A DNA stretch of 64,000 nt from Arthrobacter sp. CDRTa11 (GCF_026427775.1 NZ_CP044532.1:2852001-2916000); one strand, 5' to 3'; shown: positions 55,364 through 64,000, numbered from the stretch's first letter. Program-made: numbers and translations. Notes: generated by a model not told the origin, from the sequence alone.

Positions 55364-56704
55364 ATGACAGACACATACACCCAACTGGTCAGCCACGGAC
55401 CGGGCAGGAAGGTCGCCCGGAAGCTCGGCCTTCCCCAGCCGGCGCTGCTGCGCAGGTACCAGCCGGGCCAGCCGCTCATTACCGGACCCATCCTGGTGCA
55501 GGGGACAACAAACGGCGCGGACGAGTTGGCCGCCGTCCTGCTCTCCTGGGACCTGGATGTCCGGCGCCACGCGGTGCCCCGCGAAAAACTTGGTGCCATC
55601 ATTCTTGTCCTGGACGATGTGGCCAGGCCCGAGGACCTCGAAAGACCGGTCCTGGCAGCCGCATCCTCGCTGCGGGACCTCGCCCCGAGCGCCCGCTTCG
55701 TCACCGTTTCCCGCCCTGCCAGTGAGGCAGGAACACCTTCCGAGGCGGCGGCCCGCCAGGGGGTTGACGGTTTCCTGCGTTCGCTCGCAAAGGAACTCCG
55801 TGCCGGTGCCACGGCCAACGGGATCCTGCTCGCCGGCGAAACAACCGCTGCCAGCCCCGGCAGCGTGGCTGCCCTGGGGTTTTTCCTCTCCGGCCGCTCC
55901 GCCTTTGTGGACGGCCAGTTCCTGACGGTTACGACGACGGCGGGCCAACTCCCTGCCGACGTTGAAAGGCCGCTTGCCGGCAAGGTCGCCGTGGTCACCG
56001 GTGCAGCGCGTGGAATAGGCGCAGCCATAGCCAGGACCCTCCACCGGGACGGCGCCACACTGGTCCTGGTTGACATACCGGCAGCGGGTGACCATCTGGC
56101 AACGGTGGCCAACGAGGTCCGTGGCACTGCCCTTCAGCTGGACATCAGCAGGGATGACGCCGGGCAGCGGATCATCGAGCACGCCGTGCAACGCCACGGG
56201 CACCTGGACATAGTGGTCCACAACGCCGGCATTACCAGGGACAAACTGCTGGCCAACATGGATCATTCCCGCTGGAGTTCGGTGATCAACGTCAACATCG
56301 CCGCCCAACTGCGGATCAACGAAGCCTTGCTCGCCGCGGAAATCTTCAATGGGTCACCAAGGATTGTGTCGGTGGCGTCAACCAGCGGAATAGCAGGGAA
56401 CAGGGGGCAGACGAACTATGCGGCATCCAAGGGCGGGGTCATGGGAATGGTTCGTTCCACCGCCCCGCTCATGGCAGCCAAAGGAGGCACAATCAACGCC
56501 GTTGCGCCAGGTTTTATCGAAACGGAGATGACAGCCCGCATCCCCTTCGCCATGAGGGAACTGGGCCGGCGGCTCAACTCCCTCCAGCAAGGCGGCGAGC
56601 CGACAGACGTCGCCGAGGCCATCGCCTTCCTCGCCAGTGATGCAGCAGGGGGCATCAACGGGGAAGTGCTGCGGGTCTGCGGACAGCACATGGTGGGGGC
56701 ATGA
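55364..56704 (+). CDS. High-molecular-weight FabG-like 3-oxoacyl-CoA/ACP reductase
   Basis: SDR of 446 residues in the FabG4 layout: an N-terminal nucleotide-binding-like domain of about 195 residues that has lost its active site, then a full SDR domain with VVTGAARGIGAAIA near residue 210, HNAGITRDKL near residue 285, and YAASKGG near residue 352. FabG4 enzymes use NAD(H) and act on longer acyl-CoAs. ATG 55364 follows TAAGGAGC, ten bases after the thiolase stop. In this operon it probably interconverts 3-hydroxyacyl- and 3-oxoacyl-CoA. Confidence 0.92.
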   Translation: MTDTYTQLVSHGPGRKVARKLGLPQPALLRRYQPGQPLITGPILVQGTTNGADELAAVLLSWDLDVRRHAVPREKLGAIILVLDDVARPEDLERPVLAAASSLRDLAPSARFVTVSRPASEAGTPSEAAARQGVDGFLRSLAKELRAGATANGILLAGETTAASPGSVAALGFFLSGRSAFVDGQFLTVTTTAGQLPADVERPLAGKVAVVTGAARGIGAAIARTLHRDGATLVLVDIPAAGDHLATVANEVRGTALQLDISRDDAGQRIIEHAVQRHGHLDIVVHNAGITRDKLLANMDHSRWSSVINVNIAAQLRINEALLAAEIFNGSPRIVSVASTSGIAGNRGQTNYAASKGGVMGMVRSTAPLMAAKGGTINAVAPGFIETEMTARIPFAMRELGRRLNSLQQGGEPTDVAEAIAFLASDAAGGINGEVLRVCGQHMVGA

Positions 56705-57624
56705 CCACGGCTCAGCCAACGCCTCAACCCGTCATTCTTGGCGAGATGCCCTCGCTCTCCAAGCTCTACGTGAACGCGGCCGCCCAGGCGGCCCGCCGCC
56801 GGGTACTGGGAGCAAACAACGGCTCCAGCCTCCCGGACGCCAGCCATGAAGTGCGCGGCGTCATGGCCGACGTCGGCAACCTCACCGCTTACCAGCACCT
56901 CATCGGGGAAACAGCCAGCGACGTCCTGCCGGCCGGCTACATCCATGCCCTCGCCTTCCCGGTGGCCATCAGCGTGATGAACCGGGACGACTTCCCGCTG
57001 CCCGTCCTGGGCATGATCCATTTGAGCAACTACGTGGAGCAGCGTTCGCCAGTCACGTTCACTGAGCCGCTGGACATTACGGCACGGGTGGCGAACCTGC
57101 GCGGACACCGCGCAGGGACACAGCTGGATGTTGTTGCGGAGGTGCGCCGTACTGGCGCCTCGGAGGTCCGCTGGACCGGTGTCTCCACGTACCTTGCCAA
57201 GGGCGTGTTCCTGCCCGGAATCGACAAGCCGTCCCCATCCAGCGTCCCCGCGGAGTTCAGGCCACCGGACCCCACTGCGCTCTGGCACCTGGGCGTGGAC
57301 ACGGGGAGATCCTATGCTGCCGTTTCCGGGGATTTTAACCCCATCCACCTCAGCGTCCTCTCGGCTAAGGCATTGGGAATGCGCCGCTCCATCGCCCATG
57401 GGATGTACCTCGCCTCAAGGGCACTCGCCGACGTCGGGGCAGTCAAGGGCGATTCCTTCAGCTGGAGCATCGAGTTTGAGGCGCCGGTGTTCCTGCCGGG
57501 CCGCGTCGGCCTGCACATCACTTCTGTGGAGGCCGCTGAGGGGGCATGGAAACGGTCGGAGTTCGTAGCCTGGAACCCCCGGTCCGGACGCCGGCACTTC
57601 AGCGGCGCTGTGGCAGGGCTCTAA
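56701..57624 (+). CDS. MaoC-like enoyl-CoA hydratase
   Basis: Double hot-dog hydratase of 307 residues. The hydratase motif is AAVSGDFNPIHLSVLSAKAL near residue 205, with Asp and His of the catalytic pair, followed by SIAHGMYLASRALA. The N-terminal hot dog lacks the motif, as usual. ATGA overlap with the reductase gene shows coupling. With FadI, the reductase and the acyl-CoA dehydrogenase it supplies a complete set of beta-oxidation activities. Its stop overlaps the converging FUSC stop. Confidence 0.92.
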   Translation: MTTAQPTPQPVILGEMPSLSKLYVNAAAQAARRRVLGANNGSSLPDASHEVRGVMADVGNLTAYQHLIGETASDVLPAGYIHALAFPVAISVMNRDDFPLPVLGMIHLSNYVEQRSPVTFTEPLDITARVANLRGHRAGTQLDVVAEVRRTGASEVRWTGVSTYLAKGVFLPGIDKPSPSSVPAEFRPPDPTALWHLGVDTGRSYAAVSGDFNPIHLSVLSAKALGMRRSIAHGMYLASRALADVGAVKGDSFSWSIEFEAPVFLPGRVGLHITSVEAAEGAWKRSEFVAWNPRSGRRHFSGAVAGL

Positions 57625-58739
57625 GACGCCGGACGCACGGCCCGGAGAATCCGGTGCAGGCTCAGGAGGATGGACTCGGAGGCGGGCACAGTGCCGGCCT
57701 CCGGGGCATTTCCCGATGTCGCCTCCACGCAGGCTTCCACCGCCGATTCCGCCGCCGCGAAGCGCTCCGCCTGGAGTTCAGGATCGCCCTCACGGAACGA
57801 GGAAAGCAACATGCCCGTGGCAGTCAGGGCATCGGCCAGGGGGCGGCTGTCCTCCGGAGGAACTGCATACGGCGCGTCCTCCTCCCAGATCACGTCGGAC
57901 AGGACATCGGTCATGTCCTGGATATGGAATGTCACACGCTCAAGCTCGCGCAGGTTGCGGTAGTCAAGGTCCACGTCGCGCGGATGCAGCTTTCGGCGCG
58001 GGTTGGCCCGCCGGCTCATGTCAGCCTCCCGGACCAGGTGGCGGACGGTACGGGCAGCTGAGGCCAGTTCATCCGAGCGTCGGGACCAGTCCTCATGTTC
58101 GGGCGGCCAGCTTTCAGTAAGTGCCGATCCCATGTCAGTCAACTGCTTGCCCAGGGCGGCACGGAGTTCGTCAAGGCTCGCCGCTGCAGCGTCAAAATGC
58201 AGGGGTGGAAAGACCAGGAAGTTGACGGCGATGCCAACGGCTACTCCGGCGCCCATTTGGAGAAGGTATCCGAAGGAAAAGTCGTCAGGATTGCTGCCGC
58301 CCACCAGCAGAACCAGCAGGGCCGCCGTCGGAATCCAGTCGCTGCCGGATCCGATCCGGGGAAGTCCGCCCAGGAGCACTCCAATACCCATTAAGATGGC
58401 CACCGAAAGCGGCGAGGGGTCCGTGATGTTGACCAGGAGGAAAGCCAGCCCGATTCCCATGGCCAACCCGATCAGGGTTTGCAGGCCCTGCTTCACCGAG
58501 CCAGCCACATTGTGATACATCGCCACCAGAGCCCCCAGCGGCGCGTAGTAGGGGTAGTCCGCCGCCGCCCCGGGCATGAGGGGAGCGACGAGAAAAGCGA
58601 GGCCGGCAGCCATCGCAGCCTTGGCGGCAAGCTGCAGGCGCTGTGCTGTAAACGCGGCCGAAAGTCCGGCCGCTGCGTTCTTCAAGAGACGGGTGCCCGT
58701 GGTCCACCTGGCTGCCGTCTGGACTTTCGAATTATCCAC
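57621..58739 (-). CDS. FUSC family membrane protein
   Basis: Aromatic-acid-exporter-like protein of 372 residues. The N-terminal 175 residues hold about five to six hydrophobic helices (AAMAAGLAFLVAPLMPG, LIGLAMGIGLAFLLVNI and others) in the FUSC pattern. The C-terminal half is soluble and helical, with a histidine- and arginine-rich stretch near residue 240. Substrate unknown. It overlaps the MaoC stop by three bases on the opposite strand. Confidence 0.87.
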   Translation of the reverse strand: MDNSKVQTAARWTTGTRLLKNAAAGLSAAFTAQRLQLAAKAAMAAGLAFLVAPLMPGAAADYPYYAPLGALVAMYHNVAGSVKQGLQTLIGLAMGIGLAFLLVNITDPSPLSVAILMGIGVLLGGLPRIGSGSDWIPTAALLVLLVGGSNPDDFSFGYLLQMGAGVAVGIAVNFLVFPPLHFDAAAASLDELRAALGKQLTDMGSALTESWPPEHEDWSRRSDELASAARTVRHLVREADMSRRANPRRKLHPRDVDLDYRNLRELERVTFHIQDMTDVLSDVIWEEDAPYAVPPEDSRPLADALTATGMLLSSFREGDPELQAERFAAAESAVEACVEATSGNAPEAGTVPASESILLSLHRILRAVRPAS

Positions 58740-58765
58740 CGCCCCACACTAGGGCTGGACGCGGG

Positions 58766-59881
58766 CTAGGACAAGGCGGATGCAGCCTGCCGGACCGCCG
58801 CGGCCAGGCGGTGCGCCTTGCCGGGGGTGCGCCCATCCTCCGCACGCCGGGGAACATAGCCAAAGCCAAGCCCGTAGGCAGGGTCGGCAAAACCCAAGGC
58901 AGCATTGGCGCCTTCATGGCCAAAGGCACGATGACTCCCGAAATTCCGCGAGGGATGCGGTTTCATAAAGACCACCGCGAACGCGTTATCCAGTCCCGAG
59001 GAACGGTCCAGGCCCCAGACCTGTTCCTGCGTCATCACACCGATCGTCCCGGGAGTAAGCAGGGGCGGCTCCCCATCCACGCCCGTTGTAGTTGCAGCGT
59101 ACAGCCGTGCCATCCCTTCGGCAGATCCGACTCCACCGGCCGCGCTCATGCCGGCGGCCCGGATGGTGCGGTGGTTGGGAAGCTCCATGATGGTGCTGAC
59201 CGGGGCGTTGCTGTTAAGTCCTTCCAGGCTGAGCGGGTCCACCCACGGCTGCCGGGCGTCAACGTCGTAGAGAACATCCCGGTAGCGCTCCTCCAACTCT
59301 TCGGGCAGTCCCAGGAAGAAGTCCACCCCGGAGGGCTTCCTGATGCGGCGGTCATAGAGGTTTTGCAGGGTGTCCCCGGCGACCCGCCTGCACAGCTCTT
59401 CCATCAGGATCCCGATGGTCAGGGCGTGGTAGCCAAAGCAGCTGCCCGGGGTCCATTCCGGTTGGGCCGCAGCCAATCGGGCGGCAGCCAACGGAGTAGT
59501 GAATTCGTCCAGGGCAAAGCCGCCTTCAACGCCCATCAGGCCGGCCTGGTGTGACAGGGCCGCACGCACCAGGAGCCGCTCCTTGCCGTGAACCCCGAAC
59601 TCCGGCCAGTAATGGGCCACGGTGCGGTCCAAATCCAGCAGTCCGTCCTGGACCAGCAGGGATATCACCACGGCAGCGACGCCCTTGGAACAGGAGTAGG
59701 TGCCTGTCAGGGTATCGGCACTGATCTCCGGGCCGCCTGCCAGGTCCAGCACCTTGATGCCGTTCCGGTACGCCGCCACCTGGGCGCTGTACAGCGGGTC
59801 GTCAGCCAGGAAGGACCCGAAAAGATCCAGGACGTCCTCATACCCGGGCGCGGCAAAGCCGTGTGAAATCTGCATGCTCAT
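58766..59881 (-). CDS. Serine hydrolase of the beta-lactamase/family VIII esterase class
   Basis: The 371-residue protein has the SxxK nucleophile motif in GTYSCSKGVAAVVIS near residue 63 and a tyrosine motif YHALTIGILMEEL near residue 150. No signal peptide is evident, so it is probably cytosolic and more likely an esterase or transacylase than a resistance enzyme. The C-terminus has HRAFGHEGANAALGFADP, the HxG-type third motif. 26 bases separate it from the FUSC gene start. Confidence 0.9.
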   Translation of the reverse strand: MSMQISHGFAAPGYEDVLDLFGSFLADDPLYSAQVAAYRNGIKVLDLAGGPEISADTLTGTYSCSKGVAAVVISLLVQDGLLDLDRTVAHYWPEFGVHGKERLLVRAALSHQAGLMGVEGGFALDEFTTPLAAARLAAAQPEWTPGSCFGYHALTIGILMEELCRRVAGDTLQNLYDRRIRKPSGVDFFLGLPEELEERYRDVLYDVDARQPWVDPLSLEGLNSNAPVSTIMELPNHRTIRAAGMSAAGGVGSAEGMARLYAATTTGVDGEPPLLTPGTIGVMTQEQVWGLDRSSGLDNAFAVVFMKPHPSRNFGSHRAFGHEGANAALGFADPAYGLGFGYVPRRAEDGRTPGKAHRLAAAVRQAASALS

Positions 59882-59909
59882 AGCTTAGGGGGCAGAAAGC
59901 GCTTCCCGG

Positions 59910-60986
59910 TCAAGCTGCGGCGCCGTGCCCCGCAGCGATCTCTTCGCCAGGCCGGACGGGTCCCGGGGGAGTACCGTCGCCAAACGGGCGCCCACCCAGT
60001 GACTCCCTGCCATGGGGCTTGAGCCAGCCCGTCAGGTCGGGGCCGTGCGGAACGATCCCGGTGGGATTGATGTCCTCGTGGACGATGTAGTAGTGCTGCT
60101 TGATCTGGACGAAATCGATCGTGTCACCAAAGCCCGGAGTCTGGAACAGGTCACGCGCGTATGCCCACAGGGCGGGCATCTCGCTGAGTTTCTGCCGGTT
60201 GCATTTGAAATGGCCGTGGTACACAGCGTCGAACCTGGCCAGGGTGGTGAACAGCCGCACGTCGGCCTCCGTAATGGTCTCTCCCACCAGGTACCGCTGC
60301 CTTGCCAGGCGCTCTTCAAGCCAGTCCAGGGCTGTCCAAAGCCGAGAGTAGGCGGCGTCGTAGGCCTTCTGTGAACCCGCAAAACCGCAGCGGTAGACGC
60401 CGTTGTTCACCTCGGTAAAGACGCGTTTGTTGACGGCGTCAATTTCGGGCCGAAGCTCCTCAGGATAAAGCCGGGGGGCGCCGGGCCGGTGGAATTCGGT
60501 CCACTCAGTGGAGAAGTCCAAAGTGATCTGGGGAAAGTTGTTCGTTACCACCGCACCGCTGGCAACATCCACTAAGGCCGGAACGGTGATGCCCCGCGGA
60601 TACCCTGGGAACCTCGTGAAATAAGCACTTTGAAGCCGCTCAATCCCCAGCACGGGGTCCACGCCACCCGGGTCCAGGTCAAAGGTCCAGGACCGGGCGT
60701 CGTGCGTGGGACCCGGCTGGCCCAGGGAGATGGCGTCCTCCAGGCCAAGGAGCCGCCGGACAATAACTGCCCTGTTCGCCCACGGACAGGCCCTTGCGGC
60801 AATCAGCCGGTAGCGTCCAGGTTCCACCGGCCAGCCCGGCTCGCCGTTGCTGCCGGAAGAACCGTGGCGCGTGATCCGGTCCTCAATGTAGTTGGTGTCG
60901 CGGTTGAATTCGGCGCCCTCCGCTACGTAGGCACCCGTGGTGCTGTGGCCAGCGGACGCTGGAGCGGCCTGTGTTTCCTTGCCCAT
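59910..60986 (-). CDS. Glutathionyl-hydroquinone reductase-like GST (Xi class)
   Basis: Thiol-dependent reductase of 358 residues. The catalytic cysteine lies in RACPWANRAVIVRRLLGLE near residue 70, and the C-terminal helical domain has LVGETITEADVRLFTTLARFD near residue 230. Xi-class enzymes reduce glutathionyl-hydroquinones; actinobacteria usually use mycothiol instead, so the true cofactor is uncertain. It follows the M50 peptidase gene by nine bases and is likely in the same transcript. Confidence 0.92.
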   Translation of the reverse strand: MGKETQAAPASAGHSTTGAYVAEGAEFNRDTNYIEDRITRHGSSGSNGEPGWPVEPGRYRLIAARACPWANRAVIVRRLLGLEDAISLGQPGPTHDARSWTFDLDPGGVDPVLGIERLQSAYFTRFPGYPRGITVPALVDVASGAVVTNNFPQITLDFSTEWTEFHRPGAPRLYPEELRPEIDAVNKRVFTEVNNGVYRCGFAGSQKAYDAAYSRLWTALDWLEERLARQRYLVGETITEADVRLFTTLARFDAVYHGHFKCNRQKLSEMPALWAYARDLFQTPGFGDTIDFVQIKQHYYIVHEDINPTGIVPHGPDLTGWLKPHGRESLGGRPFGDGTPPGPVRPGEEIAAGHGAAA

Positions 60987-60995
60987 GGGTTAAGC

Positions 60996-61739
60996 CTAGG
61001 TGCCGGCTGCAAGGATTGTGGAGATGGGCTGCCAGGCAACCAGCCAGGACCCGGCCACAATCGCTGTAAAAAGGCCTATCCAAATAAAGGAAGGCACCGA
61101 TGTGGCGCGGTACAGCAGGTAAGCATCCGAACTTGCCAGACGCTCCCTTCGCCGCAGGTGCACCTGCGAAAGCTTCAGCAGGTCCCGGACGGAGGCCACC
61201 AACAGGGCGAGCCCAAGGATGACGGCCACGTGGCCTGTGAACGTATGCGGTACAAAAAGTATGAGTGCGGCACCGCCTGCGACCGCCCCAGTGGTGATCA
61301 GGAAGCCTGCCACATTCCGTATGAACAGCAGCGATGCAAGCAGGATCAGGGTGCCGGTTGCCAGTGCGGCGGGGCCCCAGCCGCCAAAGCCTGCGGAAAC
61401 AAGGGCAGCACCCGTCATCGCCGGAACCGGATAGCCCCAAAAACCGGACCAGACGGTGGCCAGCCGTCCACGGCTGTAACTTGTGGTGGTTCCGGAGTGG
61501 TCCAGGCTGAGCCGGATCCCTCCGAGTCTTTGGCCGCTGACCACCGCCGCGAAGGCGTGGCCCAGTTCATGGGTGGCGGTGGCCAACAGGCCAAAGTACC
61601 TCCACGTGACCCGCGGGACGGACAACGCAATGGCCATCACGAGCACCAGGGACAACTCAAAGAGGGAAACCTCCGGGATGTCGGTGCGGCTGAAGGCTTC
61701 AAGGATGCGTTGCCATAGTTGTCCGGGGAAGGAGGTCAT
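60996..61739 (-). CDS. M50 family membrane metallopeptidase
   Basis: Integral membrane protein of 247 residues with about six hydrophobic helices. The zinc motif HELGHAF (HExxH) lies inside the second helix region near residue 57, and a GGIRLSLDHSG strand follows, as in this M50 subgroup. The downstream M50 aspartate is not obvious. Actinobacterial members are of unknown function and may not be active site-2 proteases. First gene of the M50-GST pair. Confidence 0.87.
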   Translation of the reverse strand: MTSFPGQLWQRILEAFSRTDIPEVSLFELSLVLVMAIALSVPRVTWRYFGLLATATHELGHAFAAVVSGQRLGGIRLSLDHSGTTTSYSRGRLATVWSGFWGYPVPAMTGAALVSAGFGGWGPAALATGTLILLASLLFIRNVAGFLITTGAVAGGAALILFVPHTFTGHVAVILGLALLVASVRDLLKLSQVHLRRRERLASSDAYLLYRATSVPSFIWIGLFTAIVAGSWLVAWQPISTILAAGT

Positions 61740-61848
61740 ACCCTGCAGTGCCGGGAATAGTCATTGTCAGCCATAGACCTCTACGGTACTAGAGGGACGG
61801 TTCGCCGCCGCCCTGCCCGATGGGGTGCCCTGCTACTCGAGGAACATC

Positions 61849-62313
61849 GTGACCACTTTGAAGGAACGCCTGCATGCTGACGTAGTTGCGCACATGAAGG
61901 ACCGCAACAAGATCGCCCTGGCAACGGTGCGAAACGTTCTGGGCGAGATCGAAACGCGCGAAAAGTCGGGCAAAACGCCCATGGTGCTCGACGACGCCCA
62001 GGTAACGTCGCTGCTGCAAAAGGAAGCGGCTAAGCGCCGTGACACCGCCCGGATTTACTCCGAGGCCGGCGAACCTGAACGGGCAGCAGCCGAAATCGCT
62101 GAAGCTGAGGTCATTGAGGCGTATCTTCCGCAGGCCCTGACCCCAGCGGAAGTGGAAGCCATCGTGGATGAAACCATCGCAGAACTCACCGCCGAAGGGC
62201 AGGCACCCACCTTGCGCCACATGGGCGCCGTCATGAAACCCGTTACCGCCAAGGTGGCAGGGCGCTTCGATGGCAAGGCCGTCAGCGAAATCGTCCGGAG
62301 CCGCCTCACCTAA
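61849..62313 (+). CDS. GatB/YqeY domain protein
   Basis: Helical protein of 154 residues related to the tail domain of the amidotransferase subunit GatB. It begins MTTLKERLHADVVAHMKDRN and has ARIYSEAGEPERAAAEIAEA near residue 70 and a C-terminal GRFDGKAVSEIVRSRL. It probably binds tRNA but its role is not established. GTG 61849 follows GAGGA at normal distance. Confidence 0.92.
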   Translation: MTTLKERLHADVVAHMKDRNKIALATVRNVLGEIETREKSGKTPMVLDDAQVTSLLQKEAAKRRDTARIYSEAGEPERAAAEIAEAEVIEAYLPQALTPAEVEAIVDETIAELTAEGQAPTLRHMGAVMKPVTAKVAGRFDGKAVSEIVRSRLT

Positions 62314-62320
62314 AACGAAA

Positions 62321-62347
62321 GGCACGTCCACTGTCAGTGGGCGTGCC
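62321..62347 (+). terminator. Hairpin terminator after yqeY
   Basis: GGCACGTCCACTG (62321-62333) pairs with 62335-62347 with one G-T wobble; the tight centre CTGTCAG leaves a small loop. It lies between converging yqeY and DUF4193 genes, with only a weak T-run. Confidence 0.75.
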
Positions 62348-62406
62348 TCATCGAATCGTGCGGGCGCCGGCGGTTTAAGCCGACAGTGGACTCCGGAGGT
62401 CCGGAA

Positions 62407-62709
62407 TCAGCCTTCGCAGTCGGTGCAGTAGCTGTGTCCATCTTTTTGCCGTGCAATCTGGGACCGGTGCCGCACCAGGAAGCAGGAGTAGCAGGTGAAC
62501 TCGTCGTCTGCCTGGGGAATGACCTGCACGACCAGTTCCTCGGCGACAAATTCGCCTCCCGGAACGCCGGCGCCATCCAGCCCATCGGCCTCATCGAGTT
62601 CGAGGACGACGCTGCGTGCGTCCGGTGCATTGGCGGACTGAAGCGCCTCCAGCGAGTTGTCCTGCGATTCCTTGACGTCGGAGCGGAGCTCGTCGTAATC
62701 GGTTGCCAC
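62407..62709 (-). CDS. DUF4193 protein with C-terminal zinc ribbon
   Basis: Actinobacterial protein of 100 residues: an acidic N-terminal half starting MATDYDELRSDVKESQDNSL and a C-terminal zinc ribbon with CYSC near residue 73 and CTDCEG at the end. Function unknown, but the family is highly conserved in actinobacteria. Start is GTG 62709. Confidence 0.92.
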   Translation of the reverse strand: MATDYDELRSDVKESQDNSLEALQSANAPDARSVVLELDEADGLDGAGVPGGEFVAEELVVQVIPQADDEFTCYSCFLVRHRSQIARQKDGHSYCTDCEG

Positions 62710-63075
62710 TTAGGTGTTTCTCTTTTCTTTGGTTCTGTCTGTCGCGTATGCAACGTACAGCATCAGGCTGGTATTCCCCAATAGGCAGCGACGATCATTT
62801 GCACAAAGACACGTCCGGTTGGTGCTTTTGTGACCAATGGCACCGCTGGGAGACGAAATTCCGCGTCTTAAGGCGCGACTGGTGCGAGTTGCCGCCCAAT
62901 TGTGACGCACAGGAGTCGGACGCGGCAAGAGTTTGTGCGTGCAGGGGATGGGAGGCTTTCCGCGACGGGATCGGCAGTGGCGCCCATGTGACGGACGCCA
63001 TGGCCAGGTTGCCCGGGCCAGGCCGGGCCGGCAGGTAACCTGTTCGTTCCGGCCACACCTTTAAAGGACACGAAT
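62710..63075. other. Gap of 366 bases between DUF4193 and the HNH gene
   Basis: Divergent control region. The open frames in it give cysteine/tryptophan/arginine-rich translations with no family features and are not supported. It ends with AAAGGA at 63063-63068, the apparent ribosome site of the HNH gene. Confidence 0.5.
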
Positions 63076-63762
63076 ATCTCCAGCTTCCCCGTAAAAGCCC
63101 TGTCCCTATTCGTTGCAGCCCTGCTGACCGGCGGCCTGACCGGTTGCGAACCCGGCTCAACGAGGGGCACCGCCTACGCAGGGACAGAGGCGAAGGCCGG
63201 CGACGCCGCAGCCGCGCTTGCCCAATTGGAGACAATCCCAGTAAAGGGCCGTGCACCCAAGACCGGCTACAGCCGGGGCGAGTTTGGTCCGGCCTGGGCG
63301 GATGTGGACCGGAACGGCTGCGACACCCGCAACGACATCCTGGCCCGTGACCTCGTCGAAGAGACGTTTAAGGACGGGACCCACAATTGCGTTGTGCTGA
63401 CCGGAACGCTCCCCGACAAATACACAGGGAAGACCATAGCGTTCATCCGGGGAGCCGAGACAAGCTCCGAGGTCCAGATCGACCATCTTGTCCCGTTGTC
63501 GCTGGCATGGCAGACCGGTGCCCAGCAGATCAGCGAAGAAGAACGAAAACAATTTGCCAACGATCCCCTTAACCTGATGGCAGCGGACGGCCCGGCGAAC
63601 ATGTCCAAATCCGGCAAGGACGCCGCCACCTGGCTGCCGTCCAACAAATCGTTTCGCTGTGAGTACGTTGCCCGCCAGACGGCAGTCAAGGCCAAGTACA
63701 AGCTGTGGGTCACCAAGCCGGAGCATGACGCCATCGCCGGAATCCTGAACACCTGCCAATAG
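63076..63762 (+). CDS. Lipoprotein HNH/GmrSD-type nuclease with unusual start
   Basis: Secreted or lipid-anchored nuclease. From the ATC at 63076 the frame gives SSFPVKALSLFVAALLTGGL and then LTGC, a full lipoprotein signal peptide and lipobox. The mature part has the DUF1524-like HNH core: SSEVQIDHLVPLSLAW near residue 135 and FANDPLNLMAADGPANMSKS near residue 165, ending LNTCQ. In-frame upstream there is no ATG, GTG or TTG before a stop at 62989-62991; the first usual codon is TTG 63226, which would delete the signal. AAAGGA lies seven bases before ATC. Start assignment is therefore inferred from RBS and signal peptide. Confidence 0.8.
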   Translation: MSSFPVKALSLFVAALLTGGLTGCEPGSTRGTAYAGTEAKAGDAAAALAQLETIPVKGRAPKTGYSRGEFGPAWADVDRNGCDTRNDILARDLVEETFKDGTHNCVVLTGTLPDKYTGKTIAFIRGAETSSEVQIDHLVPLSLAWQTGAQQISEEERKQFANDPLNLMAADGPANMSKSGKDAATWLPSNKSFRCEYVARQTAVKAKYKLWVTKPEHDAIAGILNTCQ

Positions 63763-63820
63763 GCTGTCTCCGCTTCGTCCCGGCTTTCAGGCTCTTATCC
63801 CTCCACCCGCAGACGACGTT

Positions 63821-64000
63821 TTAACCCGCCGGGTTAAGCCGCTTCGGAAAAGCAACCCGGTCAAGGTCGTTGGCAATCACCACTGTTGCTCCTCCGGCAC
63901 GTGCCCTGGCCTGTGCTGCCAGTAAGCCAACGTCTGGGTAGCGGGCGGAGAAGTGGGTCAGGACCAGAGTGCGGACGCGGCCAGCGGCCGCCAAAGCGCC
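63821..64000 (-). CDS. rnz: Ribonuclease Z (partial, C-terminal end only)
   Basis: The last 59 residues of a reverse-strand gene that continues past the window. It reads VRTLVLTHFSARYPDVGLLA and later ANDLDRVAFPKR, matching the C-terminal metallo-beta-lactamase part of RNase Z, which trims tRNA 3' ends; the histidine in LTHFSARY is a zinc ligand. The stop codon lies in TTAACCC-GCC-GGGTTAA, an inverted repeat that may help termination. Confidence 0.85.
   Translation of the reverse strand, partial: GALAAAGRVRTLVLTHFSARYPDVGLLAAQARARAGGATVVIANDLDRVAFPKRLNPAG

Noticed and set aside
54574..56127. 517-residue reverse frame
   Set aside because: Antisense to the FadI-like and FabG4-like genes, no ribosome site and arginine/serine-rich composition.
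60630..61718. 362-residue forward frame
   Set aside because: Antisense to the GST-like and M50 genes; glycine/glutamine-rich low-complexity translation.

Overview
The window reads as chromosomal DNA of a high-GC, aerobic actinobacterium, most like Arthrobacter or Pseudarthrobacter. The evidence is the tkt-tal-pgi-zwf-opcA cluster, a SufR-led suf operon, haem A synthesis genes, a BioMNY biotin transporter, actinobacterial small-protein families (DUF3099, DUF4193), and the pervasive GTG/TTG starts and ATGA/GTGA overlaps. No rRNA, tRNA, CRISPR array or intact recombinase gene was seen.

Layout. 1-7.1 kb: leftward pentose-phosphate genes (opcA partial, zwf, pgi, tal, tkt). 7.5-11.3 kb: ctaB rightward, then heme A synthase and a two-gene ABC exporter leftward. 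11.4-16.7 kb: sufR-sufB-sufD-Rieske-sufC-DUF59 operon. 16.8-22.4 kb: a zinc metallopeptidase, then a biotin-linked block (acyl-CoA ligase and thiolase rightward, bioN-bioM-bioY leftward). 22.5-32.6 kb: GAF-ANTAR regulator, ABC-F ATPase, SURF1, FabG, a second SDR, serB, an ABC ATPase and a TSUP permease. 32.7-36.9 kb: a TrmH/SpoU RNA methyltransferase gene split by a roughly 3.4-kb insertion. 37-48 kb: L31 type B, a permuted lipoate ligase, pepN, YeiH, the ATP-grasp/alpha-E/transglutaminase operon, a PPOX-family protein and an odd SDR. 48-51 kb: divergent glgC/glgA. 51-58 kb: a TetR-controlled fatty-acid module (acyl-CoA dehydrogenase, thiolase, FabG4-like reductase, MaoC hydratase). 58-64 kb: FUSC membrane protein, serine hydrolase, GST-like enzyme, M50 peptidase, YqeY, DUF4193, a lipoprotein HNH nuclease and the end of RNase Z.

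The most striking feature is the TrmH locus. The resident gene is cut inside its HTNVG motif. The inserted DNA begins with an in-frame, stop-free 16-codon linker and then its own copy of the motif plus a complete catalytic half of a different TrmH. The upstream gene therefore stays open as a hybrid methyltransferase, while the displaced native 3' half lies 3.4 kb downstream. The cargo is one intact flavoprotein monooxygenase and a decayed MFS transporter; no integrase remains. This looks like the remnant of an element that enters a conserved gene and repairs it.

Other points: a thiolase and an SDR that lack expected catalytic residues, a 33-bp dyad between tetR and the thiolase gene, a lipoprotein nuclease with no usual start codon, and five small direct-repeat arrays placed just after genes or terminators.
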